A DNA stretch of 64,000 nt, taken from contig CAKTPO010000007.1 in assembly GCA_934591845.1 (NCBI GenBank), forward strand, positions 26,797-90,796. The letters are read 5' to 3'. Positions 7,146-15,046 of the stretch are shown in pieces (position 1 is the stretch's first letter; each line of letters begins with the position of its first letter). The position numbers were made by a program, and so were the translations under genes. Source of the stretch: an uncultured Oscillospiraceae bacterium (GTDB lineage Bacteria; Bacillota; Clostridia; Oscillospirales; Oscillospiraceae). The notes below the pieces were generated by a model. It made no database searches. It saw only the letters and a list, made by a program, of their open reading frames with translations, and was not told the origin of the DNA.

Positions 7146-8666
7146 ATGAAGCTGTGCGCGGATATTCTCTATTGGCGGCTGAAAGAAAAACTGACAACGG
7201 TCACGCTGCGGGGCAAAACCGGCAGCGAGCTGGCACTGAACCGGCCGGAATTTTACCTGGACCGCACCCAGTCCTTTGAAAAAAACAGGGTGTATGTGTG
7301 CTCTGCGGATCATCTGCCCCAAAGCCCCCGCTTGGGGGAAAATGTCTGCCTGGTGTGCCTGGGGCAGCGCCGGGAGCTCAACGCCTGCTACGACCGGTGC
7401 AGCGTGATCCTGGTAGAGGGTCCGTGGGATATTTTCCGGGTGTTCAATCTGGTGCAGGAGGTATTCAACCTCTGCGACACCTGGGAGGAGCAGCTCTGGT
7501 CCATTCTGCGCCACGGGGCGGCCCTGCCGCAAATGCTGGATGTGAGCCGGGGCATTTTTGAAAACCCCATGCTGCTGATCGGCTCGGACTTCCGCTATCT
7601 GGGGGTCACGGAGGAAGGGTATCTGCAAAACGAGCTGGGGATCCAGCTGGATACCCAGTCCTTTGACGTGGAAAAAATGGCCACATTCCTGTCTCTGCAT
7701 GACATGTCCAACCATGTGCGGGAGCCTCTGCTGTTGGAATTGCAAGGAAGGCGGACCCTCTCTGTGAACATCTTTGATCAGGAGGAGTATCTGGGCTGCC
7801 TGACTGTTTATGAAGGCACCCGGCCCTTCCGGGATTCCGACACGGCCCTGGCGGTTTTCTTCTCCAAGCTTTTGCGGCAGGCCATCCAGCTTAATCCGGT
7901 GCTGGCCGGTACCCGTACCGCTGTGCGCCGGGCATTGCGCAGCGTCATCTCCGGGCAAAGCATCGATTTTGAATATCGCCGCGCTCTTAGTGTGGAAAGC
8001 GGAAAGCAAGACTGGGTCTGTGTCAAGCTGATGCCCAAATCCGGCACGGCACATCTTCCGGGGGCCTATCTCTCAGCCGCTCTGGAGGAGCGGCATCCGG
8101 GCGCGCTGGCCTTTGAATTTGAGGATGCCGTGGCAGGATTTCTCCCTGTGGATCAGGCAAAAAAAGAGTCCATGGAATCTTTGTGCCCGGTTCTGGAAAA
8201 GCTGGGGGTTGTCTGCGGCATTTCCTCTTCCTTTTCCAATCTGTATGACGCAAATCACGCTTGGTTCCAGGCATCCGCTGCCCTGCAAAACGGCCTTTGT
8301 CAGGGAAACGGTGCGTCCATCTTCTGCTTTCAGAATTATCTGCTTCCCCAGCTTCTCAGCGGCGCACTGTCCGGACGTCCCACCTGGGTCTTTTACACGG
8401 AGGGACTGAAGCGGCTCAAAGAACATGATGACCATTCTCAGGTGTCCTATTTGCATACGCTTCGAATCTACCTGGATAACAACCTCTCCGTGGCGAAAAC
8501 CGCCTCGGCACTGTTTTTGCACCGCTCCACGCTTCTGGACCGTCTGGCACACATTACCGCCATGCTGGGCAGCGACCTCAAAGACCCGGATTACTGCCTG
8601 ACCCTTGGCATTATTCTAAGAGCGGAATTGGAACAGAAACGGACGGAGAAGTGTTCCGCAAATTGA
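7146..8666 (+). CDS. PucR/CdaR-family transcriptional regulator
   Basis: A 506-residue DNA-binding regulator. The C-terminal 60 residues carry the PucR-type helix-turn-helix: LHTLRIYLDNNLSVAKTASA, then LFLHRSTLLDRLAHI. The central part (about 280-430) resembles the GGDEF-like module of this family, and the N-terminal region should sense a metabolite. The start at 7146 was chosen over the ATG at 7131 because the ribosome site (gggaggcgg) lies between the two. The gene is divergent from the GcvT/SDR operon; family members usually activate adjacent catabolic genes in response to their substrate. Confidence 0.88.
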   Translation: MKLCADILYWRLKEKLTTVTLRGKTGSELALNRPEFYLDRTQSFEKNRVYVCSADHLPQSPRLGENVCLVCLGQRRELNACYDRCSVILVEGPWDIFRVFNLVQEVFNLCDTWEEQLWSILRHGAALPQMLDVSRGIFENPMLLIGSDFRYLGVTEEGYLQNELGIQLDTQSFDVEKMATFLSLHDMSNHVREPLLLELQGRRTLSVNIFDQEEYLGCLTVYEGTRPFRDSDTALAVFFSKLLRQAIQLNPVLAGTRTAVRRALRSVISGQSIDFEYRRALSVESGKQDWVCVKLMPKSGTAHLPGAYLSAALEERHPGALAFEFEDAVAGFLPVDQAKKESMESLCPVLEKLGVVCGISSSFSNLYDANHAWFQASAALQNGLCQGNGASIFCFQNYLLPQLLSGALSGRPTWVFYTEGLKRLKEHDDHSQVSYLHTLRIYLDNNLSVAKTASALFLHRSTLLDRLAHITAMLGSDLKDPDYCLTLGIILRAELEQKRTEKCSAN

Positions 8667-8719
8667 GCATTCCATACCGGTTCCTTTTTGCGGACAAAGA
8701 CTTACGAACACTGCAAGCT

Positions 8720-8756
8720 GCACCCCCTGGCCGCATAGACTGTGGCCAGGGGGTGC
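8720..8756. repeat. Perfect 13-bp hairpin, second copy of the 3289 element
   Basis: gcaccccctggcc / ggccagggggtgc enclose the same 11-nt loop (gcatagactgt) as the hairpin after pheT, followed by TTTT. It could terminate the regulator transcript. Its right arm also contains aggggg, the only candidate ribosome site for the gene starting at 8761, so the fold may sequester that site. Confidence 0.75.
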
Positions 8757-8760
8757 TTTT

Positions 8761-9138
8761 ATGGAAGCGGAACTGGAATTGGGCGGCAGCCCGGTGGGGA
8801 AAGTGCAGGCCTTGCGGCAGGGGCTGTATTATGTGTTTCATTGCCGCTGTCGGCTGGATACCCGGCAGGCCGTGCGGCTGTGGGTCAGCTGTGGAGAAAA
8901 GCAAGAGGACTTGGGGGTGCTGGTACCCATGGACGGGGGCTTCGGCCTGGATACCCGGCGGCCCGTGAAGCATTTGGGGGAGGGAACACTGAGCTTTCGT
9001 CTGGCCCTCAAGCACGACCCACCCCAAACCCATTTTGAACCCATCTCCCCGGAGGAACCCTTTGCCTATTTGCAGCGGCTGAAAGATGCCTATCTGGAAA
9101 CCCGCAACGGCCAGCCGGGGGCGGTCTGGACGGAATAA
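8761..9138 (+). CDS. Conserved hypothetical protein (125 aa)
   Basis: A 125-residue soluble protein, apparently complete (MEAELELGGSPVGKVQALRQ at the start, ETRNGQPGAVW near the end). I recall similar small hypothetical proteins in Oscillospiraceae genomes, but no function. The sequence is beta-rich with the Cys pair FHCRCRL. The ATG lies only four bases after the hairpin at 8720-8756, whose 3' arm supplies the candidate Shine-Dalgarno. A strong shared terminator follows. Confidence 0.75.
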   Translation: MEAELELGGSPVGKVQALRQGLYYVFHCRCRLDTRQAVRLWVSCGEKQEDLGVLVPMDGGFGLDTRRPVKHLGEGTLSFRLALKHDPPQTHFEPISPEEPFAYLQRLKDAYLETRNGQPGAVWTE

Positions 9139-9143
9139 AAGGA

Positions 9144-9174
9144 CCGTGAAAGAGACGTTTCCGCTCTTTCACGG
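9144..9174. terminator. Bidirectional terminator between convergent genes
   Basis: An 11-bp stem (ccgtgaaagag / ctctttcacgg) lies between the plus-strand gene ending at 9138 and the minus-strand adaptor gene ending at 9190, flanked by cgctttt on one side and AAAA on the other. Confidence 0.85.
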
Positions 9175-9189
9175 CGCTTTTGGTTCTTT

Positions 9190-11379
9190 TTAGCCTACAA
9201 AGCGATACTCAATGGTGTCGGCGTAGCGGTAATAGAACGTGGTGTTTTTGTCCAGACCGGTGACAACTTCTACCAGGCTGCCGTCAGAAAGGCCGGTTTG
9301 GATTTCTGTCAGGCAGGATAATGTGTCGGTTTTCTCGTCATAGCCGGTGTAGAGCCAGGATTTGCCGCTGTCAAAAACGATGGCTTCCGCCGGGACGGTG
9401 GGCAGGGGTTGGGACTGGGCGGTGGTGATTTTCACCGAGGCGTTCATGCCGGAGCGCATGGAGTCTTGTCTGGGAATCGTTACGGTGACGGTATACTTGG
9501 TGTTGCCGCCGGAATTGACCCCGTAGGCGTTGATTTTGGTGATGGAGCCGGTAAACTCCTTTCCGGGCTGGGCATCCAGCGTCACCTGGGCGGTCATGCC
9601 CACCTGCAAGGAGAGGATGTCCAGTTCGTCCACCTGAATCTCCACGGTCATTTCCTCCTCGGGGATGATGGAGGCCACGTCCTGGGTTTCCGTGTCATAG
9701 CTATCATAAGAGGCCTGGCTTTTCGGGGCGGACATTCCCGCCATGCTGCCGGTCATGCCAGACATGCCGGACATGCTTCCGGCCATCCCTGCCAGGATGG
9801 AACCCATGTCCAGGCTGCCGCCGGGGGTGCCTTGGGGCAGTCCGCCGGTTTCGCCGGAGGGGGCGTTGTGCTGGAAGACCAGCAGACCGTTCCCAATGAG
9901 GATGGAGTCCCCGGCGGTGATTTGGCTGCTGTCGCTGTCCTCCCAGCCGGAACCGGTGCTGATTTCGACCGTCAGTCCGGAAATGTCCAGGGCCATGCCG
10001 GAGCCGCCGGGGGCGGCCAGTGCGGGAAGAACGCTGCCCTCAGTAACCACCATGGTTCCCTGGGGGACGTAGGTAATGCCGTCCTTAGTGGACAGCACAT
10101 AGCCCAGGGCGTATTTCGCACCCTCCGGCTCCGGCGGTGTTTCACCGCCCTCGCTGCCACTTCCGGACTCCGAACCGCCGGGATTGCCGGGATTGCCGGT
10201 GTCGCCCCCATTGCCGCCCCCGCTGCCGCCTCCGCTGTCGCCATCGGACGGGGTAGGAGTCTGGTTGGGTTCTCCCTCCATCCGTGTTCCGGGCAGTTCT
10301 TTCCAGCCGGGGCTGGCCTGACTCCGGGGGGCGGCGGCCAGGGTTTCCAGGGTCAGACTGCTATCCAGGCCGGATACCAGACCGTCATCGGGGGCATAGA
10401 GAATGCCGTCCTTGGAGAGCTTTACAAGCTGCTCCATCTGTTCTTCCAGCTCTCCCCGGCGGGAGAGCAGTTTTTCATATTCGGCGGTATGGCCGGTGTC
10501 CTTTAAAGAAAGGAGGGTGGCACCGGCGTATATCTTTTGATTTTCTTTCACGGAAATTGCGGAAACCTTGCCGTAGGCCCCGGTGAGCCGGAGCATACTG
10601 TGGATGTAAAGGGTTCCCTGACCCAGGAATTCCCCGGTGCTGCCGGTGACAGTGACCAGATCGCCCACCGGGGCGGTTTCATCGGAAAGGGTCACCACGC
10701 TGGTTCCCTCGGAAATGCTTTCCACCGTGCCGGGAAGCTGGGTTCCGTCGGATAAGGTCACGGTGACACCTTGGCCCACAGGCAGGGTACCCTCCAACTC
10801 CACCGCCATCAGCCCATCCAGGGACAGGAGCATCAACGCGCCCTGGTCATACATGGTGTCGGCCACGCTGGTTCCCACCTGGGCGTAAATCTTTTTCACC
10901 CGTCCGGCACTGCCGGAGCGGATGGAGGAAGAATTGGTTTTCCCCGCCGCGGCGGAAAGGTCTGCATCCAGTTCTTTGAGAACTCCTTGCAGCTCCGCAA
11001 TGGCGGCGACCACGGCGGTTTTGTCCACCTGGACGATGGGATCACCGGCCTTGACCCGGTCCCCGTTGCTGACGTACCGGGCCTGTACTTCCAAGGCCTG
11101 TGGGATGGACAAGGTCTGTCCCTCCTGGGGGGTCAGGACGCCGCCGCCGGAGAGTACCGTGGCAATGGAAGCTTCCTGGACCGTAGCGGAGCAGAGCCTG
11201 GTGTGAACGGTGGTGGCACTGGACACTCCGGAGGGCAGATTCCCCACCACCAGGGCCACAGCCAGAATCACGCACAGTCCCGTGACCCATTTTGCTTTGC
11301 CGCCCCGGTCCGGAGTGTCCTGCTCCTCCATGTCTAGGGTGGGCATAGTATTTTCGGAAGATTTTTTTCGAACGTTCAT
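9190..11379 (-). CDS. Efflux membrane-fusion (HlyD/MacA-like) adaptor, long form
   Basis: A 729-residue membrane-anchored adaptor of an ABC efflux complex. It has a short cytoplasmic N-terminus, a single membrane span (about 33-55: WVTGLCVILAVALVVGNLPS), lipoyl/barrel-sandwich segments (GGVLTPQEGQTLSI...VSNGDRVKAGDPIVQVDK), a short coiled coil (LLSRRGELEEQMEQLVKLSK), a low-complexity Gly/Ser/Pro linker near 385-425 and a second insert rich in Gly-Met (SMSGMSGMTGSMAGMSAPKS) near 560. The beta-barrel/RND-like C-terminal domain follows. The start at 11379 is set by aaggagg. It is the last gene of the operon and about 190 residues longer than the first adaptor because of the two inserts. Confidence 0.88.
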   Translation of the reverse strand: MNVRKKSSENTMPTLDMEEQDTPDRGGKAKWVTGLCVILAVALVVGNLPSGVSSATTVHTRLCSATVQEASIATVLSGGGVLTPQEGQTLSIPQALEVQARYVSNGDRVKAGDPIVQVDKTAVVAAIAELQGVLKELDADLSAAAGKTNSSSIRSGSAGRVKKIYAQVGTSVADTMYDQGALMLLSLDGLMAVELEGTLPVGQGVTVTLSDGTQLPGTVESISEGTSVVTLSDETAPVGDLVTVTGSTGEFLGQGTLYIHSMLRLTGAYGKVSAISVKENQKIYAGATLLSLKDTGHTAEYEKLLSRRGELEEQMEQLVKLSKDGILYAPDDGLVSGLDSSLTLETLAAAPRSQASPGWKELPGTRMEGEPNQTPTPSDGDSGGGSGGGNGGDTGNPGNPGGSESGSGSEGGETPPEPEGAKYALGYVLSTKDGITYVPQGTMVVTEGSVLPALAAPGGSGMALDISGLTVEISTGSGWEDSDSSQITAGDSILIGNGLLVFQHNAPSGETGGLPQGTPGGSLDMGSILAGMAGSMSGMSGMTGSMAGMSAPKSQASYDSYDTETQDVASIIPEEEMTVEIQVDELDILSLQVGMTAQVTLDAQPGKEFTGSITKINAYGVNSGGNTKYTVTVTIPRQDSMRSGMNASVKITTAQSQPLPTVPAEAIVFDSGKSWLYTGYDEKTDTLSCLTEIQTGLSDGSLVEVVTGLDKNTTFYYRYADTIEYRFVG

Positions 11380-11389
11380 AGAGTCCTCC

Positions 11390-12580
11390 TTAACCGCCGT
11401 AGTGCAGGGCTTCAATAGGGGGAAGCTTTGCGGCCTTGTTGGCGGGGTACAGGCCGAAAATCACGCCGATGGCAAAGCAGAACGCCACGGCAATGACCAC
11501 CACGCCCCATTCCAGACCAAAGGAAATGCCCATGCTGGCCACCATCACGGAGATCAGCCGCAGTACCACCCAGGACAGGAAGACACCTATGGCGCAGCCG
11601 ATCATGCACAGCACCACACTTTCCAGAAGAAACTGCTGCAAAATCACCCCACGGCCTGCGCCGATGGCTTTGCGGATGCCGATTTCCCGGGTGCGTTCGG
11701 TAACGGTCACCAGCATGATGTTCATAATGCCGATGCCGCCCACGATCAAAGAAATGGCGGCGATGCCGCCCAGCAGCACCGTCAAAATGCCGGTGACATT
11801 CTTCATGGCATCTTCCAGCATGTTCTGGGAGAGAATGGAAAAGGCATCCTCGTCCTCCTCAAACCGTTCCAGCAGCAGCCGCTTTATGGCACTTTCCGTG
11901 GCGGCCATGGTGCCGCCCTGGGGGGCACTGACGGAGAAGCTGGTGATGGTGGAAGAAACCGTAGAGGACAGCCGCATCAAGGTGGTGTAGGGAATGTAGG
12001 CCATCATGCTATTCTTTGTGAGGATGCCCGTCAGGGATTCGTCATCGTTTTTGAAAATGCCTACAATGGTGAATTTCATGCCGTCCAGGGCGATTTCCTC
12101 CCCCAGACAGTCGGTGTAGCCCACCATGTCCTCGGCGGTTTTCTCCGGAATGACACAGACACTGGTGTGGTTCTCCACATCCGCCTGGGTCAGGAACCGG
12201 CCCAGAAGAACACTCTGGCCGTTGATGGGGGCGTAGGCCGGGGTGGCACCGTAAACCGTGACGGTTTTGGTGGTGGAGCCGTATTTTCCGCTGGCGGTGG
12301 TGGTGGCAGAGGGGGCGGCCAGACCGATTTGAGGGTCGGCCATCCAGGTATTCAGGGTGTCCAGGGTCACGGGCGCACCTTTGTCATCGGCAACGGTGAC
12401 GGTTAAAAGATTGCTTCCGAGGCTTTCAATGGTGTCTGTCACCGTGCCGGTGGCGCCGGAGACCAGGCTTACCAGAATTACCAGGGCCATGACACCGATG
12501 ATGATGCCCAGCATGGTGAGAAACGCCCGGAATTTGTTGCCGGAAATGGACTTCATGGCCATTTTAAATGCCTGTATCAT
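11390..12580 (-). CDS. MacB-type ABC transporter permease
   Basis: A 396-residue FtsX/MacB permease: one N-terminal membrane span (about 16-40), a large extracellular domain (about 45-270), then three spans at the C-terminus, including the typical TERTREIGIRKAIGAGRG cytoplasmic loop and a final YPANKAAKLPPIEALHYG. It transmits ATP-driven mechanical motion to the adaptor to export a small molecule or peptide. Its ATG overlaps the stop of the ATPase gene by four bases (ATGA), and the last adaptor follows 10 bases later. Confidence 0.95.
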   Translation of the reverse strand: MIQAFKMAMKSISGNKFRAFLTMLGIIIGVMALVILVSLVSGATGTVTDTIESLGSNLLTVTVADDKGAPVTLDTLNTWMADPQIGLAAPSATTTASGKYGSTTKTVTVYGATPAYAPINGQSVLLGRFLTQADVENHTSVCVIPEKTAEDMVGYTDCLGEEIALDGMKFTIVGIFKNDDESLTGILTKNSMMAYIPYTTLMRLSSTVSSTITSFSVSAPQGGTMAATESAIKRLLLERFEEDEDAFSILSQNMLEDAMKNVTGILTVLLGGIAAISLIVGGIGIMNIMLVTVTERTREIGIRKAIGAGRGVILQQFLLESVVLCMIGCAIGVFLSWVVLRLISVMVASMGISFGLEWGVVVIAVAFCFAIGVIFGLYPANKAAKLPPIEALHYGG

Positions 12581-13248
12581 CCTGCCACCTCCGTAAGCTG
12601 TCCGTCTTTGATGCGCACAATGCGGCTGGCCTGTTTGGCCACGTCATCATCGTGGGTAATGAGTACAATGGTGTTGCCGCCCTGGTGCAGTTCGTGAAAA
12701 ATATCCATGATTTCCAGGGTGGTTTTGGAGTCCAGGTTTCCGGTAGGCTCGTCTGCCAGAATCAGGCTGGGCCGGGTGACGATGGCCCGGGCAATGGCCA
12801 CCCGCTGCTGCTGGCCGCCGGAAAGCTCCGTGGGCAGATGCTTGGCCCGCTTTTGCAAATCCACCCGGGCCAGGGCCTGTTCCACCCGCTCTTTCCGCTC
12901 TGACCGGGGCACTTTCTGATAGATAAGGGGCAGTTCCACATTTTCCTCGGCGGTGAGTTTGGAAATCAGGTTGAAGCTTTGAAACACAAAGCCGATTTTC
13001 CGGTTCCGGATACGGGCCAACTGATTCTCCGTGTAATCCTCAATGGGCGTACCGTCCAGGAGATAGGTGCCGGAGTCTGCCGTGTCCAGGCAGCCGATAA
13101 TGTTCATTAAGGTGGACTTTCCAGAGCCGGAGGGCCCGATGATGCTGACGAATTCGCCGGGGTCAATGTGCAGACAGGCTTTGTTCAGGGCATAGACCTT
13201 TTCAGAGCCGATCTGATAAACCCGGGAAATGTCCTGTAGGTCGATCAT
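12577..13248 (-). CDS. MacB/LolD-type ABC transporter ATP-binding protein
   Basis: A 223-residue ABC ATPase with Walker [13 protein letters not shown]-loop VFQSFN, signature [14 protein letters not shown], Walker [14 protein letters not shown] and H-loop ITHDD. It is the motor for the permease at 11390. It lies 10 bases after the first adaptor gene and overlaps the permease by four bases, so the four genes form one transcript: adaptor, ATPase, permease, adaptor. Confidence 0.96.
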   Translation of the reverse strand: MIDLQDISRVYQIGSEKVYALNKACLHIDPGEFVSIIGPSGSGKSTLMNIIGCLDTADSGTYLLDGTPIEDYTENQLARIRNRKIGFVFQSFNLISKLTAEENVELPLIYQKVPRSERKERVEQALARVDLQKRAKHLPTELSGGQQQRVAIARAIVTRPSLILADEPTGNLDSKTTLEIMDIFHELHQGGNTIVLITHDDDVAKQASRIVRIKDGQLTEVAG

Positions 13249-13258
13249 GGCAGCCTCC

Positions 13259-14878
13259 TTACCCGGGCATTCCCGGCATCCCGGTCATGCCGGACATATC
13301 CGGATGCTTTCGGTTGCCCCGGTTGCCGGAACTTCCACCATCCGCCATGCCGGGCATCTCCGGCATTTCTCCGCCGGTGGTAATGGTCATGCCGCCAAAG
13401 GTAAAGGTCTGCTCCTTGGGGGTATAGTATACGGTGTCCCCCTGCTTCAGGCCGGAAATGATTTCCGTCTGACTGCCGTTGGTCAGACCCAGGGTCACTT
13501 CCGTCATGCCCCCTAAGGTGTCGGTTTCCGGGTCATAGGCGGTATAGACATAGGCGGTGGTGCTGGTTTTCCGGATGGCATCATTTGGCACCAACAGGGC
13601 GTTTTCCACACCCTCGATGGTGACCTCCGCCTTGGCGGTCATGCCGGAGAGCATGCCGGGCTGCTTGGTGAGAAGAATTTTGACGGGGTAGGCACCGCTA
13701 GATCCGGTGGTGTCGATTTCCGAGACGGTACCTTTGTATTCCTCGTCTCCGATGGACTCCACCGTCAGGCTGACTTCCTGGCCCTGGGCCAGAGAGAGGA
13801 TGTCGGTTTCGTCTACGGAAATGGTGACGGACATGTTCTTTCCAGGGTCCAGGGTTGCCAGGGTGGTTTCCTCCAAGGGGTCGGTACCCAAGGTCACGGT
13901 GTCCAGGTCCGTCAGGGTTTCAACGGTGCCGTCCTGTTCTGCTGTAAGGCCGCCGTCTTTGTAGAGCTTTACCAGCTTCCGATAGAGTTCCTCGTAGTCT
14001 GCCCGCTTTTGGAGCAGCTGGTTGTATTTGGCGGAATCGGAGGTGTCTTTCAGGGTGAACAGGGCGGTACTGGCGTAGACCTTGGCGTTTTCCTTGGCGG
14101 ATACATAGTTCACCGTCCCGGCGTAGCCTGTGATTTTCAAGGGGGCGTGGATGTAGAGTTGGCCCTGCTGGGAGCCAACTTTGGCGGTGTCACCGACCAA
14201 GGGGCCGTCATCGGTCAGAAGCACCGTGGCGGTGCTGGCAGTGACGGTATCTACGGTGCCGTCCCATTCCTGGCCGTCAGAGGTGGTGACGGTGAGGGCC
14301 TCTCCCGGCTGCAATGCCCCGGCGGGAATGTCCAGGGCCAGATGGCCATCCATGGAAAGCTCTGCCAGACTTCCGTGGCGGTACATCACATCGGCCACGT
14401 TGTCCCCCTCCTGGGCGTAGACTGCTTTGACCCGTCCGGCCACACCGGCTTTCACATAGGAACTGACGGTATCCCGGCTGGCAGACTGCAAGTCCTCATC
14501 CAGATCCTCCAGGGCCTCCTGGACGGTGGACAGAGAGGACAGCACCGTGCTGCTGTTGACCCCGGCAAGCAAGGTACCCGCCGTGACGGGATCCCCCTGG
14601 GCAATGTGCAGCTTTTCCACTTTCACAGTGGAGGGGACGGTCAAATCCACCACATCCTCACAGACCAGGGTGCCGGAGCCGGAGACCGTGGCCTTGATGG
14701 AGCCGGTGGTGACGGTGGCGGATTTGATATTGCTGCCGCTTTGGGCGGTGACTTTCCGCTGAACCTGTTTGCGGACATACAGGGTTCCGGCCAGCACCGC
14801 CACCAGCACCAGGGAAGCGGCGGCAATGGTGCGCTGAATGGCCAGCTTCCGCTTTTGGGCCTTGGTTGGTTTTGCCAT
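13259..14878 (-). CDS. Efflux membrane-fusion adaptor (HlyD/MacA-like), first gene
   Basis: A 539-residue adaptor with a cationic N-terminus (AKPTKAQKRKLAIQR), a single membrane span (about 18-38) and barrel-sandwich halves (TVKVEKLHIAQGDPVTAGTL), a coiled coil (YNQLLQKRADYEELYRKLVK) and a beta-barrel region ending in a Gly/Met-rich tail (GMADGGSSGNRGN...MTGMPGMPG). The start at 14878 follows ctggaggtatctct. It shares its plan with the adaptor at 9190; two different adaptors in one operon suggests a mixed or alternative adaptor ring. Confidence 0.9.
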   Translation of the reverse strand: MAKPTKAQKRKLAIQRTIAAASLVLVAVLAGTLYVRKQVQRKVTAQSGSNIKSATVTTGSIKATVSGSGTLVCEDVVDLTVPSTVKVEKLHIAQGDPVTAGTLLAGVNSSTVLSSLSTVQEALEDLDEDLQSASRDTVSSYVKAGVAGRVKAVYAQEGDNVADVMYRHGSLAELSMDGHLALDIPAGALQPGEALTVTTSDGQEWDGTVDTVTASTATVLLTDDGPLVGDTAKVGSQQGQLYIHAPLKITGYAGTVNYVSAKENAKVYASTALFTLKDTSDSAKYNQLLQKRADYEELYRKLVKLYKDGGLTAEQDGTVETLTDLDTVTLGTDPLEETTLATLDPGKNMSVTISVDETDILSLAQGQEVSLTVESIGDEEYKGTVSEIDTTGSSGAYPVKILLTKQPGMLSGMTAKAEVTIEGVENALLVPNDAIRKTSTTAYVYTAYDPETDTLGGMTEVTLGLTNGSQTEIISGLKQGDTVYYTPKEQTFTFGGMTITTGGEMPEMPGMADGGSSGNRGNRKHPDMSGMTGMPGMPG

Positions 14879-14982
14879 AGAGATACCTCCAGAATAAGAG
14901 CATTGGAAATAATTCCATTGTAATAGCGGAACCTGAAACAAAACTGAATGAAATAAGAACAAATTGTAAACAGCTCCCCGGC

Positions 14983-15011
14983 TTTACGAACGGCGAAATT
15001 TGTGATATGAT
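14983..15011 (+). promoter_or_regulatory. Probable promoter of the GH25 lysozyme gene
   Basis: TTTACG (14983-14988), 17-bp spacer, TATGAT (15006-15011), 35 bases before the start codon at 15047. The -35 is only a partial match. Confidence 0.55.
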
Positions 15012-15046
15012 GGGGAAAATCACGTAGCGAAGAGAGGAAAACAGCT

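Noticed and set aside
9409..10506. 365-codon plus-strand frame opposite the long adaptor gene
   Set aside because: Gly/Ala/His-rich antisense shadow with no ribosome site or domain; similar long shadows lie opposite the other adaptor, sbcC and the zinc-binding protein.
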